A stretch of DNA of 64,000 nucleotides from Methylotenera sp. (GTDB taxonomy: Bacteria; Pseudomonadota; Gammaproteobacteria; Burkholderiales; Methylophilaceae): the NCBI GenBank assembly GCA_030693535.1, contig JAUYAL010000009.1, positions 19,035 through 83,034 of the forward strand, written 5' to 3'. Made by a program: the position numbers and the translations under genes. Each line of letters begins with the position of its first letter. Within the stretch, counting starts at the first letter, position 1. Shown here one piece after another: positions 34,206 through 43,730 of this stretch. The notes beneath the pieces were generated by a model. That model was given only the letters and a program-made list of their open reading frames with translations. It was not told where the DNA came from and searched no databases.

Positions 34206-34729
34206 AAATTAAATTGATTAGACTACGAACTAACATATTCGCATTAGGTTTGTCAGCCCTGCTAGTAGCCAACATTAGCTTGGCTGCTGAAAGTGGTAGC
34301 GCTCTTAAGAATGACAGTTTGCGCTTTGAACCCTATGCTGATGCCAAAGTGACTGGCGCTTTAACCCGTGGCGACAACCTTGAGATACTGACCAAAAAAG
34401 GCGCATGGCTAAAAGTAAAAAATAAAAAAAGTACTGGTTGGGTTAGATTGCTTTCCGTTAAGCGCGGAAGCACAAGTGCTAACAACCAAACAGCAGGGGC
34501 CCTTGCTGTAGCAAGTGGTCGCGCAGGTACTGGCCAAGTAGTTTCAACGACAGGCATCAGAGGCTTGAGCGCGCAAGATCTTAAAGCGGCAAAGTTTAAT
34601 GAAGCTGAAGTAAAAGCCATGGAAAGCTATACACAGAGCGCAGAACAAGGCCAACAGTTTGCAAGTGCTGGCGGGTTAAAAACTGTAACATTTTCGAATT
34701 TAAAAGTAGCTAAAGGAGACTCAAAATGA
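34202..34729 (+). CDS. Exported bacterial SH3-domain protein
   Basis: A 175-residue protein with a signal peptide (LIRLRTNIFALGLSALLVANISLAAES). An SH3b domain follows: DSLRFEPYADAKVTGALTRGDNLEILTKKGAWLKVKNKKSTGWVRL in outline, about residues 36-82. The C-terminal part is helical and not recognised. It is coupled by four-base overlaps to both neighbours, so all three proteins probably work together in the periplasm. Confidence 0.8.
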   Translation: MKIKLIRLRTNIFALGLSALLVANISLAAESGSALKNDSLRFEPYADAKVTGALTRGDNLEILTKKGAWLKVKNKKSTGWVRLLSVKRGSTSANNQTAGALAVASGRAGTGQVVSTTGIRGLSAQDLKAAKFNEAEVKAMESYTQSAEQGQQFASAGGLKTVTFSNLKVAKGDSK

Positions 34730-35748
34730 GTCAACTTAATAAACATTCTTTGAAAAAAAATCTCTTAATTTCAACAGTATTAGTTGGCCTACTCGCCAGT
34801 TTGAGCATGACAAGCTCAGCTTTTGATTTAAAAGATGCTCTTAAGGAATCTGTTAAAAAGAAAATTGAAGAACAATCAGGCCAATCATCAGAGCAGTCAT
34901 CAGCCCCCGCAACAGCAACGGCTACAGAAAATAAAAATGCATTACCTGCCCCAGTTACGCCTGTGACTGACACTCCTAACACTGCAAGTACAGTGACAAC
35001 GCAGACAGCTGAAGCACCTCAATCTCCTCCAGCGACTATTAACTGGAAAAAACCTAGTAAAGAAGAAGAAATTGCCCTAGGTAGAGAAATTACTGGCAAC
35101 TTACTTGGTGCTGCACCGCTAGTTAAAGATGAAGCCTTACAAAAATACGTTAACTCCGTAGGTCGCTGGGTTGCTTCCCAATCTGAAAGACCTGACTTAC
35201 CTTGGCATTTTGGCGTAATTGAAAGCGATGATTTAAATGCATTTGCGGCGCCAGGAGGTTACGTCATGATTACCAAAGGTTTATACCGAAAAATGAGTAA
35301 CGAAGCACAATTAGCAGGCGTACTAGGCCATGAAATTGGTCATGTTGTAGCTAAACATCAACTTAAAGTACTTCAAAAACAACAATTAATAAATTTGGGC
35401 GCTAATTTTTTAAGTAAGAAAATGGCCAAAGATAACAATTTGATCAACAAAGCGATTGGCAGTGGCGCTGAGATTAGCGCTAGAAGCTTGGATAAAAATG
35501 CCGAGTTTGAAGCGGATAGATTAGGTGTGAGCTACGCTACACGCGCAGGCTATGAGCCATTTGGATTAACGAATGTTCTACAGTTATTAGGGCAAACTAG
35601 CAAAAATGATAATAGCGTCGCTTTATTGTTCAAAACGCATCCTCATCCTGATGAAAGATTGGCTTTTTTAGGTGATTCTATAGGAAGCAAACTTGATAAT
35701 ATTCTAAATGGTAAAACATTGGAGAGTCGATTTTACCAATTGAAATAA
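34726..35748 (+). CDS. M48-family zinc metalloprotease, exported
   Basis: A 340-residue periplasmic M48 protease. A signal peptide leads (ISTVLVGLLASLSMTSSA), then a low-complexity Ser/Thr/Pro linker (about 45-100). The zinc motif is GHEIGHVVAKH near residues 200-210. The third ligand Glu lies in FEADRLGVSYATRAGY, and HPHPDERLAFL is the usual end of the domain. BepA/LoiP-type members maintain the outer membrane. It is the last gene of the CHASE2 operon. Confidence 0.87.
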   Translation: MSQLNKHSLKKNLLISTVLVGLLASLSMTSSAFDLKDALKESVKKKIEEQSGQSSEQSSAPATATATENKNALPAPVTPVTDTPNTASTVTTQTAEAPQSPPATINWKKPSKEEEIALGREITGNLLGAAPLVKDEALQKYVNSVGRWVASQSERPDLPWHFGVIESDDLNAFAAPGGYVMITKGLYRKMSNEAQLAGVLGHEIGHVVAKHQLKVLQKQQLINLGANFLSKKMAKDNNLINKAIGSGAEISARSLDKNAEFEADRLGVSYATRAGYEPFGLTNVLQLLGQTSKNDNSVALLFKTHPHPDERLAFLGDSIGSKLDNILNGKTLESRFYQLK

Positions 35749-35805
35749 TTCCTAATAATAAAGAGAAACCTTACTGAAATCTATTTAAGTCAAAAAATAT
35801 TCCAT

Positions 35806-35834
35806 TTGACAGATTCTTTATTGCAGATTATTAT
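35806..35834 (+). promoter_or_regulatory. Strong promoter of higBA
   Basis: TTGACA (35806-35811) and TATTAT (35829-35834) are 17 bases apart; the -35 is consensus and the -10 differs at one position. The higB ATG (35841) begins six bases after the -10, about where transcription would start. The message is probably leaderless at its 5' end. Confidence 0.65.
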
Positions 35835-35840
35835 TGCGTA

Positions 35841-36119
35841 ATGATTCATTCATTCAAATGTTCAGATACAAAAGCGCTATTTCAGAGTCAAGATATTCAG
35901 CGATTTAAGAACATAGAGAGAGTTGCGCGTCGCAAACTGCTTCAATTACACGCTGCAACCGAATTGAATAGTTTGCGAATACCTCCAGGGAATCACTTAG
36001 AAGCATTAAAAGATAATCGCAAGGGACAGCACAGTATTCGCGTCAACGAAAAATGGAGATTATGCTTTGTATGGCGAGAAGACGGTGTACATAGCGTTGA
36101 AATTGTTGATTATCATTAA
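35841..36119 (+). CDS. higB: HigB-type toxin of the RelE superfamily
   Basis: A 92-residue toxin. IHSFKCSDTKALFQ at the start, LLQLHAATELNSLRIPPGNHLEALKDNRKGQHSIRVNEKWRLCF in outline and the final VEIVDYH are HigB ('killer protein') signatures. RelE-type proteins cut mRNA on the ribosome. It precedes the antitoxin gene, as is usual for higBA, with a gap of 24 bases to the likely higA start. The predicted promoter puts transcription start at or within a base or two of the ATG. Confidence 0.9.
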   Translation: MIHSFKCSDTKALFQSQDIQRFKNIERVARRKLLQLHAATELNSLRIPPGNHLEALKDNRKGQHSIRVNEKWRLCFVWREDGVHSVEIVDYH

Positions 36120-36143
36120 ATTATGTTTAGAGGAATATTGAAA

Positions 36144-36449
36144 ATGGCACAATTACTTGATGAAATTCACCCAGGTGAAATTCTACTTGAAGATTTCATG
36201 AAGCCAATGGGAATAACGGCTAGACAGTTAGCTTCTGACATCGATGTTTCACCTAGTCGAATTAGCGAGATTGTTAATGGTACACGTCCAGTTACCGCAG
36301 ATACCGCGTTGCGTCTGGGACTGTTTTTTGGAATGGAGCCACGTTTTTGGCTAAATCTCCAAAGTGAATATGATATGCGAATGGCAACACGTAATTTAAT
36401 AACAAAAATTGCCCCCAGAATCAGGGTGTTTCATCAAGCAGTAGCTTGA
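36144..36449 (+). CDS. higA: HigA-type antitoxin
   Basis: An XRE-type antitoxin of 101 residues. AQLLDEIHPGEILLEDFMKPMGITARQLASDIDVS and ISEIVNGTRPVTADTALRLG are classic HigA. An upstream ATG at 36123 adds seven residues; the AGAGG at 36129-36133 fits the ATG at 36144 (10 bases), so that start is preferred. The protein neutralises HigB and probably represses the shared promoter. Confidence 0.92.
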   Translation: MAQLLDEIHPGEILLEDFMKPMGITARQLASDIDVSPSRISEIVNGTRPVTADTALRLGLFFGMEPRFWLNLQSEYDMRMATRNLITKIAPRIRVFHQAVA

Positions 36450-36545
36450 AAGTAATGAGATTCTGGATTTTTTCCCAATACCTCAAGTGCGCCTTTGTTT
36501 CTTGAGTTCTATTTATCAAAAATCTTACAAAGAGTCGAACTCAGC

Positions 36546-37580
36546 CTAAACTAAGTCTCTAGAACGTAATTCCGCTTTTATATAGGCATAATAAATGGGT
36601 GCCGCCACAATACCTGTTAAACCAAAAGCGGCTTCCATACATAGCATGGCAATCAGTAATTCCCAAGCATTTGCCCTGATTTGGCTGCCGACTATTCGCG
36701 CATTTAAAAAATATTCTAATTTGTGAATCACGATTAAATAGCTCAATGATGCTATAGCCACACCTAATGACTGGCTCATACTCACAATCACAATCATCGT
36801 ATTAGAAATCAAATTGCCAACCACTGGAATTAAGCCGACAACAAATGTAATAGCAAGCATGGTTTTAATCAGAGGCAAATGAATGCCCATTGACGGCAAG
36901 ACTACCGCTAAATAAATCGCAGTAAAAATCGTATTGATGGCTGAAATACGTAGCTGAGCAAAGACCACCCGCTTAAATGCATCACTAAATAGCTCTCCTC
37001 GCCCTGCCAGCGATCGTGCTAACGGTTTAAAATTATCTATTGCCACCGCATCACGTACTGCCAACATACCGCCAATTACCATACCAATCAGCACATGCGC
37101 TGTTGCACGCCCAGCCTCTTTACCGACCACTTGTAATTCATCTGCATGTGCTCGAAGCCAGTCAGTTGCTTGCACTTTAAAAGCAATCGCATCTGCAGGC
37201 AAATATTCAAGTATCCAGCTTGGTAAAATTTTACGTGAATCTTCTATAATCTGCGCCATTTTTGCAAGCAGTACGGTTAGGCTGCCAGACTCTGATCTAA
37301 AAAATGCTAGTAAGCCGGCGCCCGCCAGTGATAACAAACTAACAATAATAATCACTAAAATAGCCGCTGCCCACAATTTAGAGGTGTTGTTAGACTTTTT
37401 ACTTGGAAATATACGCACAATAAAGGGGGTAATAATCTGCACCAGCTCAAAGACCAGTAAGCCAGCAAGTAAGGCGGGTAATAGATTAAACTTAAGCACA
37501 AAAAACAGTGTGAAAGCCGCTATCACCCATGCGGAAATGTCATAGATTGTTGGTGGCAATGTTTTTGAAGTTTTAGTCAT
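36546..37580 (-). CDS. AI-2E family transporter (permease)
   Basis: A 344-residue integral membrane protein with about eight helices. The central loop between helices contains a hydrophilic region (about 110-160). The GLIPVVGNLISN and GIVAAPIYYAYIK segments at the C-terminal side are typical of the AI-2E/PerM family. Substrate export in this family is not settled. It converges on higA from the right. Confidence 0.83.
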   Translation of the reverse strand: MTKTSKTLPPTIYDISAWVIAAFTLFFVLKFNLLPALLAGLLVFELVQIITPFIVRIFPSKKSNNTSKLWAAAILVIIIVSLLSLAGAGLLAFFRSESGSLTVLLAKMAQIIEDSRKILPSWILEYLPADAIAFKVQATDWLRAHADELQVVGKEAGRATAHVLIGMVIGGMLAVRDAVAIDNFKPLARSLAGRGELFSDAFKRVVFAQLRISAINTIFTAIYLAVVLPSMGIHLPLIKTMLAITFVVGLIPVVGNLISNTMIVIVSMSQSLGVAIASLSYLIVIHKLEYFLNARIVGSQIRANAWELLIAMLCMEAAFGLTGIVAAPIYYAYIKAELRSRDLV

Positions 37581-37631
37581 AGATCAGAGTTAATCCTAAA
37601 AAATTATCTTACCAATAGCATAATAAAAACA

Positions 37632-38210
37632 TCACACATATGTACCATGCGGCTTAAATCGATTTAAAAAATTAGTAGATTCATCTATAGGGAGAGAAAG
37701 TACTAAATCAACTTGCTCGTTAAAAACTTTAGTGACAATACTACCATTACACTTAGCCAATGCATTCGTCAGCATATCCATTTGTTTGTAAGTGATGGAT
37801 AATTTATAAGTGCTCATTTCAACAAACTCAGACGTTTTCGCTACATCCAGCGCCAGCTTGGCTGTGCCACCATATGCGCGTGCAAGTCCGCCAGTTCCAA
37901 GATTAATGCCACCATAATAACGAATCACCGCAACGCATACGTTGATTAAATCGCGACCTTCAATCAACTTTAATATTGGCAAACCCGCTGTACCCGATGG
38001 TTCTCCCGCATCAGAAAAACGTGGAATGATACCCAGCTCAGTTTTAATACGAAAAGCATAAGCCAAATGATGCGCTGTTTGGTGTTGTGATGCAAACGCA
38101 CGCAATGCTGCGCCAACTTCACGCTCGTCTGCACAGGGCAAGGCTATAGCAATAAAGCGTGATTTTGTAATGGTTTGCTCTGCGAAACCTGCTTGAGATA
38201 TAACGAAAAT
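37632..38210 (-). CDS. IMPACT/YigZ family protein with no normal start codon
   Basis: An IMPACT (UPF0029) protein. FSDAGEPSGTAGLPILKL, VAVIRYYGGINLGTGGLARAYGG and a C-terminal domain of the family are clear. The first canonical start is TTG at 38141, but the frame is open and conserved upstream as EQTITKSRFIAIAL, the N-terminal signature of YigZ. Between that and the in-frame TGA at 38214-38216 there is no ATG, GTG or TTG. ATC (38213) or ATT (38210) with AAAAGG a few bases before is the only start I can find. A lost ATG or sequence error is possible. Confidence 0.72.
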   Translation of the reverse strand: MFVISQAGFAEQTITKSRFIAIALPCADEREVGAALRAFASQHQTAHHLAYAFRIKTELGIIPRFSDAGEPSGTAGLPILKLIEGRDLINVCVAVIRYYGGINLGTGGLARAYGGTAKLALDVAKTSEFVEMSTYKLSITYKQMDMLTNALAKCNGSIVTKVFNEQVDLVLSLPIDESTNFLNRFKPHGTYV

Positions 38211-38301
38211 GATTCAAGACCTTTTAATTAATAGGGTATTCGTAATACGCTGCTGATATCAACATTAGCCGACAGCTATGAGAATTCAACAATCCTTAGA
38301 T

Positions 38302-38730
38302 TCATTTCGCACCGCGTTCCCATGGGTTTATCAGCCTCACTCCACAAGGTTCGAAGTCACTGACGTTTCGAGTGACAACTGTCATGCCGTGTACAAGCGC
38401 AGTTGCCGCAATGAGTCCATCCCTAACTGGGCGAGGGTCTGGTACATGTAACATTGCACTTCGAATGGCGACGGCAGTGTCAACCGGCAGGATTCGCCCA
38501 GAGAATGCAGGCATTACGTGATTATCCAGCCAGGACCTGAGCAATATTCCTTTTGTCGGGTCGCGATGCTCCGCAAGTAAAACTCCAATCTCAAGTTCTT
38601 GCAACGTGATTACTGATAGGTAGAGCTCTGCCGTATTTACACTATCCGCCCATTGCGAAACAAACTTGTCTGCTTTACCAATACGTATCTTGCGAATCTC
38701 GGACACTACATTCGTATCGAGAATGTACAT
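38302..38730 (-). CDS. VapC-type PIN-domain ribonuclease toxin
   Basis: A 142-residue PIN protein. The acidic residues sit in YILDTNVVSEIRK (Asp4), LQELEIGV (Glu), RDGLIAATALVHG (Asp) and RNVSDFEPCGV (Asp). The set is complete for Mg-dependent RNase activity. Its ATG overlaps the antitoxin stop as TGATG, so translation is coupled. It is a type II toxin paired with a Phd-fold antitoxin. Confidence 0.92.
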   Translation of the reverse strand: MYILDTNVVSEIRKIRIGKADKFVSQWADSVNTAELYLSVITLQELEIGVLLAEHRDPTKGILLRSWLDNHVMPAFSGRILPVDTAVAIRSAMLHVPDPRPVRDGLIAATALVHGMTVVTRNVSDFEPCGVRLINPWERGAK

Positions 38731-38984
38731 CAGGAGAGATCCGCTGCCTGTGCAATATCACGCATGGCCGGGATTTTAAAATCAATATCCTCAATGCCTG
38801 GCATCGCCAGCAAGTCAGATATCTTATGTTGACCACCTGCCAAGCGCTGATAAACCTCGAAACTCAGAAGAACATGAGATGGGCGGCCGCGATCTGTAAT
38901 AAATACAGGTCCGTGGCTGGCAGCTTTCTTAGCTTCGCTTGAATGCTGATTAAACTCTCTGCTTGATACAGTGGTAATAGTCAT
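38730..38984 (-). CDS. Phd/YefM-type antitoxin
   Basis: An 84-residue antitoxin. ITTVSSREFNQHSSEAKKAASHGPVFITDRGRPSHVLLSFEVY in outline is the Phd/YefM fold (residues 3-46); the C-terminal tail would wrap the toxin. AAGG lies seven to eight bases before the ATG. A TGTAG/CTACA inverted repeat lies 22 bases upstream. Confidence 0.92.
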   Translation of the reverse strand: MTITTVSSREFNQHSSEAKKAASHGPVFITDRGRPSHVLLSFEVYQRLAGGQHKISDLLAMPGIEDIDFKIPAMRDIAQAADLS

Positions 38985-39005
38985 TTTTAGCGCCTTACTT
39001 TTAAA

Positions 39006-39023
39006 TGTAGAAATGTTACTACA
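39006..39023. promoter_or_regulatory. Candidate operator of the Phd/VapC module
   Basis: TGTAG (39006-39010) and CTACA (39019-39023) are a 5-bp inverted repeat with an 8-base spacer, upstream of the antitoxin start. The GTA...TAC core and its position fit a Phd-type repressor site. Confidence 0.4.
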
Positions 39024-39128
39024 ATGAGTAAGGAAAGTCCAAACAAGAGTTCATTCAATATGATGAGAAATTAAATTACATGGTATAGATCAACCGCGTA
39101 TTACTGATTCCATTAATTAAAACCATGG

Positions 39129-40838
39129 CTAATTTAAGCCAGTAATATTTCCTGATTGATTCACGCCGATGCGTTCACTTGCAGGATGCAATGGCAAACC
39201 TGGCATGGTCATGATGTCGCCACAGATTGCAACGACAAACTCTGCACCGCGCGATAGTCTCAATTCACGGACATGTAATATATGGCCTATTGGCGCACCG
39301 CGCAGCGCTGGATCTGATGAAAACGAATATTGAGTTTTAGCGATGCATACTGGATAGTGACTATAGTTCTTTTCTAAATCAGCTAACGTCGCTTGTGCAA
39401 CTGTAGATAATTCAACACTGCTAGCACCATATATTTTTTGTGCAATTATTTCAATTTTTTCAAACAAAGAAATATTATCTGGATACAACAGTCGGAAATT
39501 TCTCTTAGAAAGTTCAGTCGTATTTTCAATGACATTCAGCATCTCGACAGCTAGCTCTTTTGCCCCTTTACCTCCAAGCGCCCAATGTTTACAAACAATC
39601 GCCTTGACACTAAATCTTTCTAATTCTGATTGTAACAAACCAATCTCAGCATCAGTGTCACTGGTAAAATGATTGATAGCGACAATAACTTGAAGCCCAA
39701 AATGCTCTTGCAGATTTTGAACATGCTTAAGTAAATTCAGCATGCCACTTTTCAAGGCCGACAAATCCTCTTGGTTCAACGAACTAACATTTACACCCCC
39801 ATGATACTTAAGCGCACGCACTGTGGCCACCAACACCACAACATCTGGCTGTAAACCTGTTTTTCTGCACTTGATATCAATAAATTTTTCAGCGCCTAAA
39901 TCCGCACCAAAACCTGCTTCTGTCACCACAAAGTCCGCTAGTTTTAATGCAGCCTTTGTTGCAACCACTGAATTACAGCCGTGCGCAATATTAGCAAATG
40001 GTCCGCCATGTACAATCGCAGCGGTGCCTTCTAATGTTTGCACTACGGTAGGCTGAAAGGCATTCTTCAACAAGGCTGTCATTGCGCCTTCAGCTTGCAA
40101 ATCACTGGCTAGAACAGGTTGCCGACTAGTGCTTAGGCCAATTTGAATATTTCCTAGACGAGTTTGCAGATTTTCAAGTGATGTTGCCAAACAAAATATC
40201 GCCATCACCTCACTTGCTACGGTAATGTCAAAGCCTGTCATTCTTTCGTAAGATTTAGCATCTTTCAAATTATTATTCAGTGTAATGCTACGCAACGCAC
40301 GGTCATTCATATCCATGCAACGGCGCCATGTCACGCTAGACAGGTCAATATTAAGTGCATTTCCCTGATAAATATGATTGTCTATCAAAGCCGCCAATAA
40401 ATTATTGGCACTACCAATGGCATGAAAATCACCAGTGAAATGTAAATTAATATCCTCCATTGGCACTACTTGCGAGTAACCACCACCTGTTGCACCACCT
40501 TTTAAACCAAAAACAGGTCCCAGCGATGGTTCACGCATACAGACCATTGCATTTTTATCACGGTCAGCTAAAATCAGGTTCAACGCATCTGCCAGCCCGA
40601 TTGTCGTAGTTGTTTTTCCTTCACCTGCTGGCGTTGGGCTAATCGCCGTGACTAAAATCAGTTTTCCGTCAGGTTGATCTTGCAACTTTTGAATACAGTT
40701 GGCACTTAGTTTGGCGATAGAATGCCCATAAGGAATTAAGTCATCATTGCTAAGATTGTGTTTGGATGCAATCGTTAAGATTGGTTTTAACGTTGCAGCT
40801 TGAGCGATTTCAATGTCACTAAGAGTTGTATGACTCAC
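39129..40838 (-). CDS. fhs: Formate-tetrahydrofolate ligase
   Basis: A 569-residue Fhs (formyl-THF synthetase, FtfL). It makes 10-formyl-THF from formate, ATP and THF, a central reaction of C1 metabolism in methylotrophs. The P-loop is [13 protein letters not shown] (69-81). [19 protein letters not shown] and the [20 protein letters not shown] segment are family signatures. [13 protein letters not shown] lies in the active site, and [11 protein letters not shown] is near the C-terminus. Length fits the family (about 560). It is a single transcription unit with downstream gene-poor DNA toward the TA module. Confidence 0.97.
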   Translation of the reverse strand: MSHTTLSDIEIAQAATLKPILTIASKHNLSNDDLIPYGHSIAKLSANCIQKLQDQPDGKLILVTAISPTPAGEGKTTTTIGLADALNLILADRDKNAMVCMREPSLGPVFGLKGGATGGGYSQVVPMEDINLHFTGDFHAIGSANNLLAALIDNHIYQGNALNIDLSSVTWRRCMDMNDRALRSITLNNNLKDAKSYERMTGFDITVASEVMAIFCLATSLENLQTRLGNIQIGLSTSRQPVLASDLQAEGAMTALLKNAFQPTVVQTLEGTAAIVHGGPFANIAHGCNSVVATKAALKLADFVVTEAGFGADLGAEKFIDIKCRKTGLQPDVVVLVATVRALKYHGGVNVSSLNQEDLSALKSGMLNLLKHVQNLQEHFGLQVIVAINHFTSDTDAEIGLLQSELERFSVKAIVCKHWALGGKGAKELAVEMLNVIENTTELSKRNFRLLYPDNISLFEKIEIIAQKIYGASSVELSTVAQATLADLEKNYSHYPVCIAKTQYSFSSDPALRGAPIGHILHVRELRLSRGAEFVVAICGDIMTMPGLPLHPASERIGVNQSGNITGLN

Positions 40839-40903
40839 CTTTGGGCACCTCAGTTAGTGAGCAAGGCAGTATAGCGATGGAAATTGAATTAATAGAAGCA
40901 CTC

Positions 40904-42379
40904 TCATTTACGTCCACCAAGAATACTGCCCAAAACACCACGAATAATCTGCCTTCCAAGTTGCGAACCAATGGCTCGAGCGGCACTTTTAGCAGCAGCT
41001 TCAAATACACCTTCGCGACTACGAGAAGATGGCTTACTGCCACCAAACATGCCACCCCAATCAAATCCTTCTTCTGCTTTTACCTCCGTTGCAGCTTGCT
41101 CTGCGCGACCTTTTAGCGTCTCATAAGCTGATTCACGATCCACCATTTTTTCATAATATCCAAATACATTTGAAGACTTTACTGTCTCACTACGTTCAAT
41201 ATCCGTCGCAGGTCCTATACGACTACTAGGCGGGCAAACAAACGCGCGTTCTACTGGCGTTGGCACACCCTTTTCATCTAAGAATGATACTAAGGCCTCT
41301 CCCACGCCCAACTCGGAAATTACCGTCGCCACATCCACTTTTGGGTTGATTCTAAAAGTTTCTGCGGCAGATTTCACCGCTTTTTGGTCGCGTGGCGTAA
41401 AAGCCCGTAAGGCATGCTGCACGCGGTTACCCAGCTGACCAAGCACAATATCTGGGATATCCAATGGGTTTTGACTAACAAAATACACACCGACGCCTTT
41501 AGAACGAATGAGCCGCACCACTTGCTCGATCTTGGTCAATAGTGCTTGTGGCGCATCAGTAAACAGTAAATGTGCTTCATCAAAGAAAAATACCAGCTTG
41601 GGTTTTTCTAAATCACCAACTTCTGGTAGCTTTTCAAACAGCTCTGAAAGTAGCCACAGCAATAGTGTTGCATAGACGCGCGGCGAATTGAGTAATTGAT
41701 CAGATGACAAAATATTGACGACACCGCGACCTTGACTGTCAGTCTGCATCATATCGTCTAAATTAAGGGCTGGCTCGCCGAATAATAAATCGCCACCTTC
41801 GGTTTCTAGTTGCAACAATGCCCTTTGCAATGCTCCGACACTAGCCGCGGAGATGTTGCCATATTCGGTTTGATACTCTGCTGAATGCTCTGCAGCGTGT
41901 TGTGACATGGCTCGCAAATCTTTTAAATCAAGCAACAACCAACCTTTGTCATCGGCGATTTTGAAAATGCTATTCAATACGCCACCTTGCACGTCATTCA
42001 AATTGAGCATACGCGTCAATAATAGTGGCCCCATTTCAGCGACTGTCGTTCTAATAGGATGACCTTTTTTGCCAAAAACATCCCAAAACGTGACGGGTGA
42101 AGCTTTTAACTCAAAATCAGTTAAGCCAAGTAATTGAACCCGCGCATCAACTTTTGAGTTGGCACCGCCAGCTTGACTCATACCCGATAAGTCACCTTTT
42201 ACATCAGCCATAAAAACTGGCACCCCTAGTGCAGAAAATCCTTCTGCAAGTGATTGCAATGTAACGGTTTTACCAGTGCCCGTCGCCCCAGCAATCAAAC
42301 CGTGACGATTGGCCATTTTGGGGAGAATGTGAAGGAAACTTTCTGCTTTTGCGATGCGAATTGGATTAGTCATGCCCAT
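40904..42379 (-). CDS. HerA-like ATPase, DUF853 (YjgR type)
   Basis: A 491-residue FtsK/HerA-superfamily ATPase. Walker A is [13 protein letters not shown] (residues 30-42), Walker B is [13 protein letters not shown], and the arginine-finger region follows in [30 protein letters not shown] is typical for YjgR/DUF853. A Gly/Arg-rich tail ([16 protein letters not shown]) ends it. The function is unknown; DNA pumping is inferred from the fold. Confidence 0.85.
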   Translation of the reverse strand: MGMTNPIRIAKAESFLHILPKMANRHGLIAGATGTGKTVTLQSLAEGFSALGVPVFMADVKGDLSGMSQAGGANSKVDARVQLLGLTDFELKASPVTFWDVFGKKGHPIRTTVAEMGPLLLTRMLNLNDVQGGVLNSIFKIADDKGWLLLDLKDLRAMSQHAAEHSAEYQTEYGNISAASVGALQRALLQLETEGGDLLFGEPALNLDDMMQTDSQGRGVVNILSSDQLLNSPRVYATLLLWLLSELFEKLPEVGDLEKPKLVFFFDEAHLLFTDAPQALLTKIEQVVRLIRSKGVGVYFVSQNPLDIPDIVLGQLGNRVQHALRAFTPRDQKAVKSAAETFRINPKVDVATVISELGVGEALVSFLDEKGVPTPVERAFVCPPSSRIGPATDIERSETVKSSNVFGYYEKMVDRESAYETLKGRAEQAATEVKAEEGFDWGGMFGGSKPSSRSREGVFEAAAKSAARAIGSQLGRQIIRGVLGSILGGRK

Positions 42380-42383
42380 GCTT

Positions 42384-43730
42384 TCAATTTGAGTCGTTAA
42401 TCTCTTGTAAGTTATAAAATGCTTTATGGTTGTTTCCGTCTAATTTTAACGCATTTTCAAAGGCATTTTTCGCCTCATTTTTTTTATTGGCTTGTAAATA
42501 AGCATAACCCAAATTATTCCAGGCGCGTGAATTATTCGCTTGTTGTTGCAAGCTAGATTGCCATAAAGTCACTTCGGTTTCATAATCTAGATTCCTCAAC
42601 CACGCTGCCGTAAGAGCTAATAGAATCAAGGCTGCTGGTAGCATGATTTTTATTTTTTGTATACTTTCAGCTAAATTAACCACATGCACTGAGGTAAATA
42701 AAATAGGTGCAAAGCTTGCCAAATAAATTTGGCGGTCGTTGATTAAATCAAGACGAGGAATAATTGAGTTACTGGGGACTAAACAAATAAACCACCAAAA
42801 CATACAAAAACTAAACAAACTATGTGATTTTCTAAACCAGAACGCTAGGAAAATAAGCACAAGCAGCACTATAGAATACGTTACGCTGTAAATTATAGTG
42901 GGCGTATTCATAGAATAATCTACATTTAAATGTAAGCCAAATAAAGTGTGCGTTAAATAGTGAATGTGTGCAACGGGTTGCCACAAAAGTTGATTTTTTA
43001 ACACACTCACATCAAACGCTTTTAGTACAAGTCGTTGATATTGTGATGTAAAAATTAAATAGGCAGCTATTGGTGCAGCGATCAAATATAGATATTTAAT
43101 TTTATAAAATCGCATGTATTGCGGAAAACAAAACCAAGTGATTAGCATAGCTACTGCTGGCAATATAATGGCGGGTTCTTTCACTAGCACGGCCGCCAGC
43201 CAAAACAGCATGCTGGCCATAAGGTAAAACTTGTTTTTAAAATTTTCTCCGTTAAATTTTACCCAATATAAAAGTGAAGCCATACAAAACAACGTCATTA
43301 GCCCTGTGGAACGGCTAGAAATATAGCTAACGACTTCAGTGTGAGCTGGATGAAGCGCGAATAGAACTGCCGTGAGAATTGATATTCTATTGCTATAAAG
43401 GATATTATTTAACAACATCGGTAGCAATGTTGCACTTAATCGCCATACTAAAATACTGGCGATAAAATGGCACAGCAAATTGAATATACGAAAAAACCTC
43501 GGCGCTTGTTCTAATTGCCAGTTAAGCGCATAGCTTAACTTTAGCAATGGGCGCATACCTGGCATCGATTGCCACCAAGCACTTAGACTATGCACTTTAG
43601 GCTCATCTACAATCACGTTGTAGTCATCAAACTGAAACGGAAAGCTAAACGTATGACCGTAAGCCAATAGCAGCAAAATCGCCAGCAACGTTGGTACGAT
43701 AAAGGGCTTATTTAACTGCATAGTCATCAA
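42384..43730 (-). CDS. Polytopic membrane TPR protein, TMTC/GT-C-like
   Basis: A 448-residue membrane protein with about ten helices and a C-terminal TPR pair ([30 protein letters not shown], about 405-435). [14 protein letters not shown] near residue 33 has the acidic loop found in GT-C type mannosyltransferases, and the layout is that of TMTC/DUF1736 proteins. It probably glycosylates proteins from a polyprenyl-phosphate sugar; that is inference. The start overlaps the carboxypeptidase gene by 23 bases; ATG at 43721 would reduce this to 14. Confidence 0.68.
   Translation of the reverse strand: MMTMQLNKPFIVPTLLAILLLLAYGHTFSFPFQFDDYNVIVDEPKVHSLSAWWQSMPGMRPLLKLSYALNWQLEQAPRFFRIFNLLCHFIASILVWRLSATLLPMLLNNILYSNRISILTAVLFALHPAHTEVVSYISSRSTGLMTLFCMASLLYWVKFNGENFKNKFYLMASMLFWLAAVLVKEPAIILPAVAMLITWFCFPQYMRFYKIKYLYLIAAPIAAYLIFTSQYQRLVLKAFDVSVLKNQLLWQPVAHIHYLTHTLFGLHLNVDYSMNTPTIIYSVTYSIVLLVLIFLAFWFRKSHSLFSFCMFWWFICLVPSNSIIPRLDLINDRQIYLASFAPILFTSVHVVNLAESIQKIKIMLPAALILLALTAAWLRNLDYETEVTLWQSSLQQQANNSRAWNNLGYAYLQANKKNEAKNAFENALKLDGNNHKAFYNLQEINDSN

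Noticed and set aside
34861..35040. Low-complexity stretch in the M48 gene considered as a frameshift or repeat
   Set aside because: It is in frame and is a Ser/Thr/Pro/Ala linker, usual between signal peptide and catalytic domain.
40819..41064. Short ORFs around the start of fhs and the end of the HerA-like gene
   Set aside because: Out-of-frame readings of the two real genes with no support.
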